The notes under the pieces: generated by a model
What the model saw: only the letters and a program-made list of their open reading frames with translations
The model's database searches: none
Told to the model about the DNA's origin: nothing
Shown: piece by piece, positions 1 through 5,748 of the stretch
How the letters are laid out: each line of letters starts with the position of its first letter
Position numbering within the stretch: position 1 is the stretch's first letter
Origin: CAYGWP01 sp964353455
GTDB lineage: Bacteria > Planctomycetota > Phycisphaerae > FEN-1346
NCBI GenBank assembly: GCA_964353455.1
Contig: CAYGWP010000292.1
Span: 1 to 7,603, forward strand
Direction: 5' to 3'
DNA length: 7,603 nucleotides
Translations under genes and position numbers: made by a program

Positions 1-105
1 ATTCCATACCGCATATGGTCATCGGACGGGCTTTGACCCACCACTAATGGTATGCCCTGATGCCTGGCACCTGATTATTTTTCGCGCTTGCGGAGGGCAA
101 AACGC

Positions 106-138
106 ACGTAAGTGTTTCTGCAAAAATGGCACTTACAT
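106..138. repeat. Nested palindrome, copy 1 (imperfect)
   Basis: The left arm ACGTAAGTG (106-114) faces the right arm CACTTACAT (130-138), with one mismatch in nine. Between them lie a near-palindrome TTTCTGCAAAAA (115-126) and a TGG spacer. Arm, inner palindrome, three-base spacer and arm occur in the same order as in the perfect copy at 338-376, so the two are copies of one element. It could be a protein-binding site, a stem-loop or a small dispersed repeat. The sequence does not decide between these. Confidence 0.7.
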
Positions 139-165
139 CAATTTGGGCCTGTCAAAGAAAGTGAA

Positions 166-219
166 AAAACCGTTCAAAACCGTCAAAAAACTGTAAGAAC
201 CGTGTCAAAACCGTTCAAA
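166..219. repeat. A/C-rich degenerate direct repeats
   Basis: AAAACCGTTCAAA occurs exactly at 166-178 and again at 207-219. Degraded versions (AACCGTC, AACCGTGTC, CCGATC) fill the space between and after, to about 235. The spacing is irregular, unlike a CRISPR array. No function can be assigned. Confidence 0.55.
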
Positions 220-270
220 CCCGATCGAAAAACGTCTTGCCCATCTTAACATTTGAGTGGTCGAACCCCT

Positions 271-286
271 CTGGCGCTAGCGCCAG
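271..286. repeat. Perfect 16-bp palindrome CTGGCGCTAGCGCCAG
   Basis: The sequence equals its own reverse complement. It is flanked by ACCCC (265-269) and GGGGT (296-300), which can pair as an outer stem. It may be a dimeric regulator site or the tip of a longer hairpin. No T-run follows directly on either strand, which argues against a simple intrinsic terminator. Confidence 0.55.
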
Positions 287-302
287 GGCCGTTTTGGGGT
301 CC

Positions 303-316
303 AAAAACGCGTTTTT
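303..316. repeat. Perfect 14-bp palindrome, A5-CGCG-T5
   Basis: Five A residues, CGCG and five T residues form a self-complementary stretch, and the T-run continues to 318. It resembles a weak stem with a T-tail, but a stem made mostly of A-T pairs would be poor as a terminator. It lies between the 16-bp palindrome and nested palindrome copy 2. Confidence 0.45.
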
Positions 317-337
317 TTGCCGTTTCGGAGGTCGAAA

Positions 338-376
338 TTGACGTAAGTGTTTTTGCAAAAAGGGCACTTACGTCAA
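338..376. repeat. Nested palindrome, copy 2 (perfect 12-bp arms)
   Basis: The left arm TTGACGTAAGTG (338-349) is the exact reverse complement of the right arm CACTTACGTCAA (365-376). The interior holds another perfect palindrome, TTTTTGCAAAAA (350-361), followed by GGG. The DNA or RNA can thus form a 12-bp stem carrying a smaller hairpin, or two alternative symmetric sites. Copy 1 lies 232 bp to the left in the same orientation. Read from pheT it could act as a weak 3' stem-loop, but no long T-run follows it. Confidence 0.75.
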
Positions 377-377
377 G

Positions 378-569
378 TGCGGAATGCGGAGTTCGGAGTG
401 CGGAGTGAACGGCAAAAACAACGGCAACGGCAGTTCAAAGTTCAAGGTTCAAAGTTCAAAGTCACGGCAAAACGGCAAACGGCAAAGGCGGTGCAAAGTG
501 CGAAGTGAAAAGTGCAAGGTCACGGCGAAACGGCAACGGCAAAGGCGGTGAAAAGTGCAAAGTGCAAAG
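378..569. repeat. Phased short-word repeats abutting the pheT stop
   Basis: The tract moves through three word families: GCGGAGT-like words (about 378-407), GTTCAAA-like tandem words (433-461), and mixed ACGGCAA/AGTGCAA words (461-569). The last part is a duplication: 461-518 and 519-569 share one layout, including the exact 15-mer ACGGCAAAGGCGGTG at 479-493 and 536-550. The array ends two bases before the pheT stop codon (572-574). It is therefore transcribed if pheT reads through. Many ORFs here would be low-complexity artefacts. Confidence 0.7.
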
Positions 570-571
570 GT

Positions 572-2587
572 TCATGCCCGCAATTCGGCGCCGGCGGCGG
601 ACTTCAGGGCCGCAAGGACCTGGGCCTGCATCTGGTCGGCCTGCTCGCCCTTGAGGGTGCCATCTTTCGAGCGGAGGACCATGCGGAGTGCGACGCTCTT
701 CTTGCCGGGCGGGATCTGCTTGCCGCGATAGACGCTCAGCGGTTCGAGCGATTCGATCTCCGGCACCCGCGCCGCGACGATGGCCTGCTGAATGAGGGCC
801 CACGTCACCGCCTCATCCACCACCAGGGCGAGGTCCCGCGTGATGGCCGGGAACTGCGGCAGCGGCCGGAAAGCGGGCTGGAGGTTCGCGGCCTCGACGA
901 GGCGGGCGTACATGAGTTCCGCGACGATGGGCGGGGCGTCGAGGTCGAATGCGGCGGCGGTCGCACGGGTGAGGCGCCCGATCATGCCGACCGGGTCTTC
1001 ATCGAGGAGGATTTCGGCGGAGGCGTCGGCGTCGAGGTCTCCGTAGCGGTCTGTGGCGACGAACTGAATGCGGGCGCCGATGTGAAGGGCCGCGAACACC
1101 GCTTCCAGCGTGCCGCGCACTGCCTCGAAGTCGCCGCCGCCTGCCAGGGCGAGCATGGCGTCTTCCTGGGGCAACTCTTTGCCCTCGATGGGGATGAAGC
1201 GTTTGGCGATCTCGAAGAGTCTGGCGTCCGTCTCGCCCGCCCGCTGGTTGATGCGGAGCGATTCCAGGACGCCTGCGGTGACCGATTCGCGCAGGTGCAG
1301 GGGCGTGCCGCGGCAGGCGAGCGGCTCGGCAGTCACGTCGGCGCGGCGGAGTCGGACGGCGTGGTCGCGGCCGGTGAAGGTGAACGTGACGGCCTCGAAG
1401 TAGCCTGCGGCGGTGAGGATGCGGCTGACGGCATCGCGGACGCGCTCGGTCTTGGTGGGCACCGAGAGGGATGAGAGGCGGATGGTGGTGGTCTCGGGGA
1501 TCTTCTCGTAGCCGTGATGGCGAGCGACCTCCTCGATGAGGTCGGCCTCGCGCGCCAGGTCCGGCCGCCATGACGGGATGCGTACGCGGATGCGGTCGGT
1601 GGTGACTTCGAGGACCTCGATTTCGAGGCGGCGGAAGATGTCGGCGGCAACGGAGGTCGGGATGGCGAGGCCGAGAAGTGCCTTGACGCGAGCGGCCCGC
1701 AAGGCGAGTTCCCACGGTTTGGGGAGCGGTTTTCCGGCCGCCGCCGCGCCGCGTGCCACGCGGCCGCCGGCTATCTGCGTGATGAGTTGGCACGCCCTGC
1801 GGCTGGCCCAGTCTGTGGTGCAGGGGTCAACGCGGCGTTCGAAGCGGAAACTGGACTCGCTCATGAGGGCGAGGGCGCGGGCGGTGGTGCGGATGCTGAG
1901 GGGGTCGAAGACGGCGGCCTCCATGAGGACATCGGTGGTGGAGTTGGCGATTTCGGTATCTGCGCCGCCCATGACGCCGGCCAGGGCGACGGCGCGGCGT
2001 GCATCGGCGATCACCAGGCGGTCGGGCGTCAGCGTGTGCTCGGTGTGGTCAATGGCGGTGAAATGCTCGCCCGGGCGCGCGGGGCGGACGACGATGCGGT
2101 GCTCGGCCAGGCGTGCGAAGTCGAAGGCGTGCAGGGGCTGGCCGCACTCCATCATCACGTAGTTGGTCACGTCCACGATGTTGTTGACGGGTCGGATGCC
2201 GACTGACTCCAGGCGGCCGGCCAGCCACGCGGGGCTCGGCCCGACCTTTATGCCCTTGATGACGCGGGCGGTGTAGAGCGGGCAGAGGTCGAGTTCCTCG
2301 ACCTCGACGCGGGTGAGTTTCTCGACGGGGTCGGGCGATTCCTCGCAGGCCACGTCGGGAAGTGTGACCTTTGAGCCGATGGCGGCGGCGAGGTCCCTCG
2401 CCACGCCGATGTGGCCGAGGCAGTCGGGCCGATTGCTTGTGACCTCAACCAGCAGGCAGGCATCGCCGCCCGGAAGGTCGGTGATGTTATCGACGTTCAG
2501 GCCCACGCGCGTCAGGGCCTGGGCCATCTCGGGCACCGAGAGGTCGGTCCGCACGTATTCCTTGAGCCACAGGTAACTGACGTTCAT
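572..2587 (-). CDS. pheT: Phenylalanine--tRNA ligase beta subunit (short form)
   Basis: This is the beta chain of the alpha2-beta2 phenylalanyl-tRNA synthetase, which charges tRNA-Phe in the cytoplasm. The beta chain carries the B3/B4 editing module and tRNA contacts, and PheS carries catalysis. The 671-residue product opens MNVSYLWLKEYV and continues EVTSNRPDCLGH (48-59). The B3/B4 region includes RPVNNIVDVTNYVM (132-145) and GVMGG (204-208). A B5 domain spans about 292-360, a synthetase-core-like domain about 375-560, and a C-terminal FDX-ACB anticodon-binding domain about 577-671. Typical bacterial PheT is about 780-800 residues. The difference is the missing EMAP-like tRNA-binding domain after the first ~40 residues; planctomycete PheT is, as I recall, short in this way. 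The start at 2587 has AAGGAA six bases upstream. A start at 2644 would overlap the promoter's -35 box. No pheS is present in the window. Confidence 0.95.
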   Translation of the reverse strand: MNVSYLWLKEYVRTDLSVPEMAQALTRVGLNVDNITDLPGGDACLLVEVTSNRPDCLGHIGVARDLAAAIGSKVTLPDVACEESPDPVEKLTRVEVEELDLCPLYTARVIKGIKVGPSPAWLAGRLESVGIRPVNNIVDVTNYVMMECGQPLHAFDFARLAEHRIVVRPARPGEHFTAIDHTEHTLTPDRLVIADARRAVALAGVMGGADTEIANSTTDVLMEAAVFDPLSIRTTARALALMSESSFRFERRVDPCTTDWASRRACQLITQIAGGRVARGAAAAGKPLPKPWELALRAARVKALLGLAIPTSVAADIFRRLEIEVLEVTTDRIRVRIPSWRPDLAREADLIEEVARHHGYEKIPETTTIRLSSLSVPTKTERVRDAVSRILTAAGYFEAVTFTFTGRDHAVRLRRADVTAEPLACRGTPLHLRESVTAGVLESLRINQRAGETDARLFEIAKRFIPIEGKELPQEDAMLALAGGGDFEAVRGTLEAVFAALHIGARIQFVATDRYGDLDADASAEILLDEDPVGMIGRLTRATAAAFDLDAPPIVAELMYARLVEAANLQPAFRPLPQFPAITRDLALVVDEAVTWALIQQAIVAARVPEIESLEPLSVYRGKQIPPGKKSVALRMVLRSKDGTLKGEQADQMQAQVLAALKSAAGAELRA

Positions 2588-2593
2588 GCCGTA

Positions 2594-2599
2594 TTCCTT
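2594..2599 (-). promoter_or_regulatory. pheT ribosome binding site, AAGGAA
   Basis: AAGGAA on the minus strand lies six bases before the ATG at 2587-2585, which is ideal Shine-Dalgarno spacing. It supports the 671-residue PheT over the in-frame ATG 19 codons upstream. Confidence 0.75.
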
Positions 2600-2615
2600 G
2601 CCGCCGAAGGGCAGA

Positions 2616-2644
2616 ATTATAAATGGCTCCGCGGGGGCGTTCAA
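2616..2644 (-). promoter_or_regulatory. Sigma-70-type promoter for pheT
   Basis: On the minus strand TTGAAC (2644-2639) and TATAAT (2621-2616) are separated by exactly 17 bases. The -10 box is perfect and the -35 box matches TTGACA at four of six positions. Transcription would begin near 2609 and leave a leader of about 22 bases, enough for the AAGGAA site but too short for a T-box or a peptide attenuator. pheT therefore appears to be transcribed on its own, apart from pheS. Confidence 0.75.
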
Positions 2645-2680
2645 GGATTAACGCCGCTGCCGGGTACTGCGTCAGTCATG

Positions 2681-2766
2681 GGGGGTGGCATGGTCACGCG
2701 TTTTTGCGTGACCATGTTTGTCGCCGGAAGCATGGTCACCCAACAGCGGGTGACCATGCCACCCCC
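2681..2766. repeat. 86-bp nested inverted-repeat element with two hairpins
   Basis: Four copies of CATGGTCAC or its complement alternate in orientation. Hairpin one pairs CATGGTCACGC (2689-2699) with 2706-2716 around a GTTTTT loop, 11 perfect pairs. Hairpin two pairs GCATGGTCACCC (2730-2741) with 2748-2759 around AACAGC, 12 perfect pairs. The outer arms GGGGGTGGCATGGTCAC (2681-2697) and 2750-2766 are also perfectly complementary over 17 bp, so paired hairpins compete with one long-arm fold. The layout resembles a REPIN (two REP units in inverted order), but a twin operator between divergent promoters is also possible. Confidence 0.8.
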
Positions 2767-2783
2767 GAAAGTGGCGCACTACG

Positions 2784-2812
2784 TTGCGGGGCGGCGGTCG
2801 GCGCGGTAGGCT
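2784..2812 (+). promoter_or_regulatory. Possible promoter for the exported protein gene
   Basis: TTGCGG (2784-2789) and TAGGCT (2807-2812) are 17 bases apart, and each matches the sigma-70 consensus at only three of six positions. The location, 33 bases before the start codon and just right of the inverted-repeat element, is suitable. The match is weak, so the promoter may be regulated or may belong to another sigma factor. Confidence 0.25.
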
Positions 2813-2832
2813 GGCACATGAGCCACCTTCAC

Positions 2833-2838
2833 GGAGGA
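2833..2838 (+). promoter_or_regulatory. Ribosome binding site GGAGGA that sets the start at 2845
   Basis: A strong Shine-Dalgarno sequence lies six bases before the ATG at 2845. It favours this start over in-frame ATGs at 2623 and 2818, and the chosen start places a clean signal peptide at the N-terminus. Confidence 0.8.
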
Positions 2839-2844
2839 ACGAAC

Positions 2845-3480
2845 ATGGCACGGAGACTGTGGGTTCTGGGGGTGATCCTCGTTGCGGCATCCACCGGGGC
2901 AGTCCTTGCCGCGGAGACTTCGAAGGCGACCGTCTGGAATTTCGACTCCGACAAGCCGGGCGAGGCGGCCAAGGGATGGACGTCCGCCGCAGGCACATGG
3001 CGGGTTGCGGCCGACGAGTCGGCGCCGTCGAAGGCCAACGTTCTCGCCATGACCGCCGGCGATCCGAAGGAGCCGTACAACATCGTCCTGGCGGATGAGG
3101 TGAACCTCAAGGACGTTGACGTTGCGGCAAAGATGAGGGCAGTGTCGGGAAAGAAGGACCAGGGCGGCGGCGTTGCCTGGCGGGCCAGGGACGCACGCAA
3201 CTACTACACAGTCCGGTGGAACCCGCTGGAGGACAACTTCCGGCTCTACAAGGTCGTCGATGGAAAGCGGACGCAACTGGCGACGGTTGACCTCAAGGCC
3301 GACGCGGGCTGGCACACCATCCGCGCCGTGATGCAGGGCGACCGGATTGAATGCTACTTCGACGGGAAGAAGCAGATCGAGGCGACCGACGGCGCCTTGA
3401 AGGATGCCGGCAAGGTGGGCCTCTGGACGAAGGCCGATGCGGTGACCCGCTTCGATTGCGTCTCGGCGAGCGAGAAGTAG
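2845..3480 (+). CDS. Exported LamG/DUF1080-like beta-sandwich protein
   Basis: The product has 211 residues. Residues 1-22 form a classic signal peptide: MARR, a hydrophobic core (LWVLGVILVAASTGAV), then VLA-AE as a likely signal peptidase I site. The mature part looks like one concanavalin A-like beta-sandwich of the LamG/DUF1080 (3-keto-disaccharide hydrolase or GH16-like) group. Recognisable stretches are WNFDSDKPGEAAKGW (31-45), GGGVAWRARDARNYYTVRW (107-125), a DNFRLYKVVDGKRTQLA strand pair (130-146), WHTIRAVMQGDRIECYFDGK (156-175) and KVGLWTKADAVTRFD (190-204). It is shorter than catalytic DUF1080 proteins, and I cannot pick out catalytic residues. Carbohydrate binding outside the cytoplasm is the likeliest role, by inference. 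The gene is divergent from pheT and convergent with the GH38 gene, so it probably forms its own transcript. The fold call is moderately sure; substrate is unknown. Confidence 0.8.
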   Translation: MARRLWVLGVILVAASTGAVLAAETSKATVWNFDSDKPGEAAKGWTSAAGTWRVAADESAPSKANVLAMTAGDPKEPYNIVLADEVNLKDVDVAAKMRAVSGKKDQGGGVAWRARDARNYYTVRWNPLEDNFRLYKVVDGKRTQLATVDLKADAGWHTIRAVMQGDRIECYFDGKKQIEATDGALKDAGKVGLWTKADAVTRFDCVSASEK

Positions 3481-3506
3481 AGCGTTTCACGATTGCCTGT
3501 ATCGCC

Positions 3507-3589
3507 GTGTGCCACGGCCGGTTTTGCCCGGCCGTGCGAAGACGCCATGTGGCTCGTCCCACGGCAGGACAAGGCCCGCTGTGGCACAC
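3507..3589. repeat. 83-bp nested inverted-repeat element, same shape as 2681-2766
   Basis: The outer arms GTGTGCCAC (3507-3515) and GTGGCACAC (3581-3589) are perfect complements. Inside, CACGGCCGG (3513-3521) pairs with 3528-3536 around a TTTTGC loop. CCACGGC (3559-3565) pairs with GCTGTGG (3578-3584) with one G-T wobble. As in the element before the exported-protein gene, the outer arms overlap the inner stems, so the folds are alternatives. It begins 27 bases after the stop of the exported-protein gene and could end its message, although no T-run follows. Confidence 0.65.
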
Positions 3590-3623
3590 ATGTTCTGCTA
3601 CGCGCAAGCGTGAACTGCTATAG

Positions 3624-3706
3624 CCTGTCAGGCGCCGCAGGCCGCGCGGCGGGTCGGGAGACCCGCCGCGCAAACACGTAGGCTCAAACTGTTCTACCCT
3701 GTCAGG
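3624..3706. repeat. Short direct repeat flanking a hairpin
   Basis: CCTGTCAGG occurs at 3624-3632 and at 3698-3706, and the bases before each copy are also similar (AACTGCTATAG versus AACTGTTCTAC). The right copy encodes the last residues (LTG) of the GH38 enzyme, with its stop at 3696-3694. The left copy thus resembles a duplicated end of that gene, with the 12-bp hairpin between. It may be a target duplication or a slippage product. Confidence 0.45.
3644..3671. terminator. GC-rich hairpin, possible bidirectional terminator
   Basis: GCGCGGCGGGTC (3644-3655) pairs perfectly with 3660-3671 around a GGGA loop, giving 12 pairs of which 11 are G-C or C-G. It lies between two convergent genes, 23 bases past the GH38 stop codon, where a terminator is expected. 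Neither strand has a run of T after it, so it is not a canonical intrinsic terminator. It could protect 3' ends or be part of a repeat family. Confidence 0.45.
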
Positions 3707-5748
3707 TCCCAGATGATCGGCGGCATGAGCATCTGGCGGGCGAGGCGCTCGGGCTCCGCCAAGTCCATCGCGCAGCCGGGCCAAAGCAGCAGGTCGAACT
3801 CGTGGCGGCCCTGGTCGGTCACGGGATGGTCGGGTCGCTCTGCGGCCGGGAACGGGTCGTGGTGGGCCACGTACGGGCTGCGGAGGAGCGTGAGGCCGAG
3901 ACCCTGCGGGTCGGCGTTCACGGAGAAGACCTCCGGGGCGATGACGGCCAGCGTACCTCTGCCGGTTTCCACGACCAGGCCGCCATTTAGCGGATACTCC
4001 AGCCCGTCGAGCGGGCGCTGGAGCGGCCCGCCGCTGACGAGGTCAAGCCGCTTCGTGATTTCCCCCGGTGGGGCGATGCGAAGGCTGAGGCGCTTGAGCG
4101 TTTCGGCCCAGACGACGGCGAGGCGGAGGTAAAGCATCGGTTCGCCGCGGACCGTCATCGCGCGGAGATGAGCGCTGGAGTTGCCGAACGTGCCCCTGCC
4201 GCGCTCGGCCCAGCGTATGGGGCCGGACTCCACCGTCTGCCAGCCGCCGGCAAACTCAAACCGTCCGACCAGCACATCCTCGAAGCGGTTGATGCACGAG
4301 TGCGACCACGTGTCGGACGGGTCGTCGTGGACATCCAGCGAGAGCGTCCAGCCGGCGAAGGCGATGCAGTCGCGGCCCAAGACCGGCATCCGCGGCGCGG
4401 CGCCCTTTTTGGCCCGGCGCTTGCCCTTCGCAACCCGCAGGATCCGCCGTCCGCCTGCTGGAATGCTGATGTGGAAGAGAAGCCGCTGCGCCCACACCTT
4501 GGCGCGGGGCTCGATCGTCTGGAACGGAACGGCGCGGCCTTGCTCATCAATGAGCGTGCAGGGTTTCGGCGCGCCGTACGGCTCGTGCGAGACGAGTCCG
4601 TCGAAGGGCTCCGTGGCGGGGTTAAAGAGGACGACCTTGTGTTCGCCGGGCACGGCCTCCGGGCGGAACGTGCGGCGCGTCAGGCGGGCCATGCAATCCT
4701 CGGCGGCGGTCTCGGCGGCGATGAGTTCCCCCGCGACGGCGGCGTTGGATTCCTCCAGGCACGTGCCGCCGAGCATGTCGTGGAACTGGTTGAAGAGGAT
4801 GGCGGCGGCGGCGCGGTCCATATCTCGGCGGTCCTGCGGGCGGGCGGCGTCGGCGAGAATTTCGGCGGCGCGCTCGGCCTGCGCCAGCCGCGCCTCGGCC
4901 CGGCGCATGGCGACCTTGATGCGTCGCTCAACCGCGTAGCAGCCGATGGCGTGGTGCTGGAGTTCGCCCTCCACGACGGGCAGGTCCTGGATGCGTCCGG
5001 CGACGGCGTCGAAGAATGCACGCGGGTGCGAGAAGATCAGGCGCGCGCCCGGAATGGCGCCAGGGTTTGCACTGATCCACTCAATCTGCGCCCGCGTCGG
5101 CCCGCCGCCGTGGTCGCCGACGCCGTAGAAGCACATGGTGTGGTCGATGCCGGCGGGCATGTCCGCAAGGGTCTTCTCGATGTGCGCGCGGAGATCGGGC
5201 ACGCTTGCGTTATACGGGCCGGTGAGGCGAAAGGTCGTGACCTCGTAGCCGTCGGGGCTGCGCCAGCGGAAGAGGTTGGCCGGGAGTGTCTTCTCATGGG
5301 CGGCCGGGCGCATGAAGACGTAGGAATCGATGCCTGCCTGCCGAAAAAACCGCGGCAGGTAGGCGGTGTGGCCGAAGGAATCGACGTTGTATCCGACGGT
5401 GGTGGGCCGGCCGAATGCGCGGCGGTAGTACGCCTGTCCGACGGCCAGTTGCCGGGCGAATGATTCGGCAGATGGGAGGTTGCAGTCGGGCTGGATGACC
5501 ATGCCGCCGACCGGTTGCCAGCGTCCGGCGCTGACGAACCCGCGGATCCGCTCGAAGAGTTGCGGGTCGGTTTCCTCGACGGTCTCGTAGAACCAACTGG
5601 CGCTCGACGTGAAGATGAAATCGGGATACTCGTCCAGTCGGTCGCAGGCGCTGCGTGCGGTGGCGAGGGCGGTATCGACCCCGTCGGCCCGCCGCCAGAG
5701 CCAGACCGGGTCGAGGTGCGCGTTGCCGATCATGTGGACGGTGATCAT
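3694..5748 (-). CDS. GH38 family alpha-mannosidase, cytoplasmic
   Basis: This 684-residue enzyme should hydrolyse terminal alpha-mannosides with retention, using one metal ion. All four ligands known from GH38 structures can be placed: His11 and Asp13 in NAHLDPVW, Asp123 in GYNVDSFGHT (also the expected nucleophile), and His323 in FNQFHDMLGGTC. Other family stretches are SWFYETVEE (51-59), GRWQPVGGMVIQPDCN (75-90) and GVGDHGGGPT (209-218). The GH38 catalytic barrel fills about residues 1-250, a three-helix middle domain about 255-345, and beta-rich C-terminal domains the rest. It is shorter than many GH38 enzymes (800-1,000 residues). There is no signal peptide, so substrates must be imported. 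The ATG directly abuts the upstream stop codon (TGAATG), indicating translational coupling with the amino-sugar fusion gene. Linkage specificity (alpha-1,2, 1,3, 1,6 or a 2-O-glycerate) cannot be read from the sequence. Confidence 0.92.
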   Translation of the reverse strand: MITVHMIGNAHLDPVWLWRRADGVDTALATARSACDRLDEYPDFIFTSSASWFYETVEETDPQLFERIRGFVSAGRWQPVGGMVIQPDCNLPSAESFARQLAVGQAYYRRAFGRPTTVGYNVDSFGHTAYLPRFFRQAGIDSYVFMRPAAHEKTLPANLFRWRSPDGYEVTTFRLTGPYNASVPDLRAHIEKTLADMPAGIDHTMCFYGVGDHGGGPTRAQIEWISANPGAIPGARLIFSHPRAFFDAVAGRIQDLPVVEGELQHHAIGCYAVERRIKVAMRRAEARLAQAERAAEILADAARPQDRRDMDRAAAAILFNQFHDMLGGTCLEESNAAVAGELIAAETAAEDCMARLTRRTFRPEAVPGEHKVVLFNPATEPFDGLVSHEPYGAPKPCTLIDEQGRAVPFQTIEPRAKVWAQRLLFHISIPAGGRRILRVAKGKRRAKKGAAPRMPVLGRDCIAFAGWTLSLDVHDDPSDTWSHSCINRFEDVLVGRFEFAGGWQTVESGPIRWAERGRGTFGNSSAHLRAMTVRGEPMLYLRLAVVWAETLKRLSLRIAPPGEITKRLDLVSGGPLQRPLDGLEYPLNGGLVVETGRGTLAVIAPEVFSVNADPQGLGLTLLRSPYVAHHDPFPAAERPDHPVTDQGRHEFDLLLWPGCAMDLAEPERLARQMLMPPIIWDLTG

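Larger units (their letters stand above)
1..571. other. Gene-free, repeat-rich region downstream of pheT
   Basis: No reading frame here has coding character or a plausible ribosome site. The stretch is less GC-rich than the genes around it. It is built from several repeat types: two nested palindromes (106-138 and 338-376), an A/C-rich block (about 163-235), a perfect 16-bp palindrome (271-286), an A5-CGCG-T5 palindrome (303-316) and phased short-word repeats (about 378-569). It follows the 3' end of pheT, so pheT transcripts may read into it. The first 60 bases show nothing I can name. Confidence 0.75.

Noticed and set aside
163..235. CRISPR array
   Set aside because: Units are short, degenerate and irregularly spaced, without uniform spacers or nearby cas genes.
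303..318. Intrinsic terminator on the A5-CGCG-T7 stretch
   Set aside because: The stem would contain only four G-C pairs with almost no loop, and no gene on the plus strand ends just before it.
512..1474. Plus-strand 320-residue reading frame antisense to pheT
   Set aside because: It lies opposite a clearly conserved PheT, has no recognisable domain or good ribosome site, and is explained by high GC at third positions removing stop codons.
2588..2644. Longer PheT starting at the ATG at 2644
   Set aside because: The extra 19 residues precede the family's usual N-terminus, and that start would overlap the -35 box of a strong promoter; the start at 2587 has an AAGGAA site.
2681..2766. tRNA or other known structured RNA gene in the cloverleaf-like element
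   Set aside because: The hairpins are perfect inverted repeats of one word, with no T-loop, anticodon-arm or CCA features, so a repeat element explains them better.
4168..5463. Plus-strand 431-residue reading frame antisense to the GH38 gene
   Set aside because: The opposite strand carries all GH38 metal-binding motifs; this frame is a GC-driven shadow rich in Gly, Ala, Val and Arg without family features.
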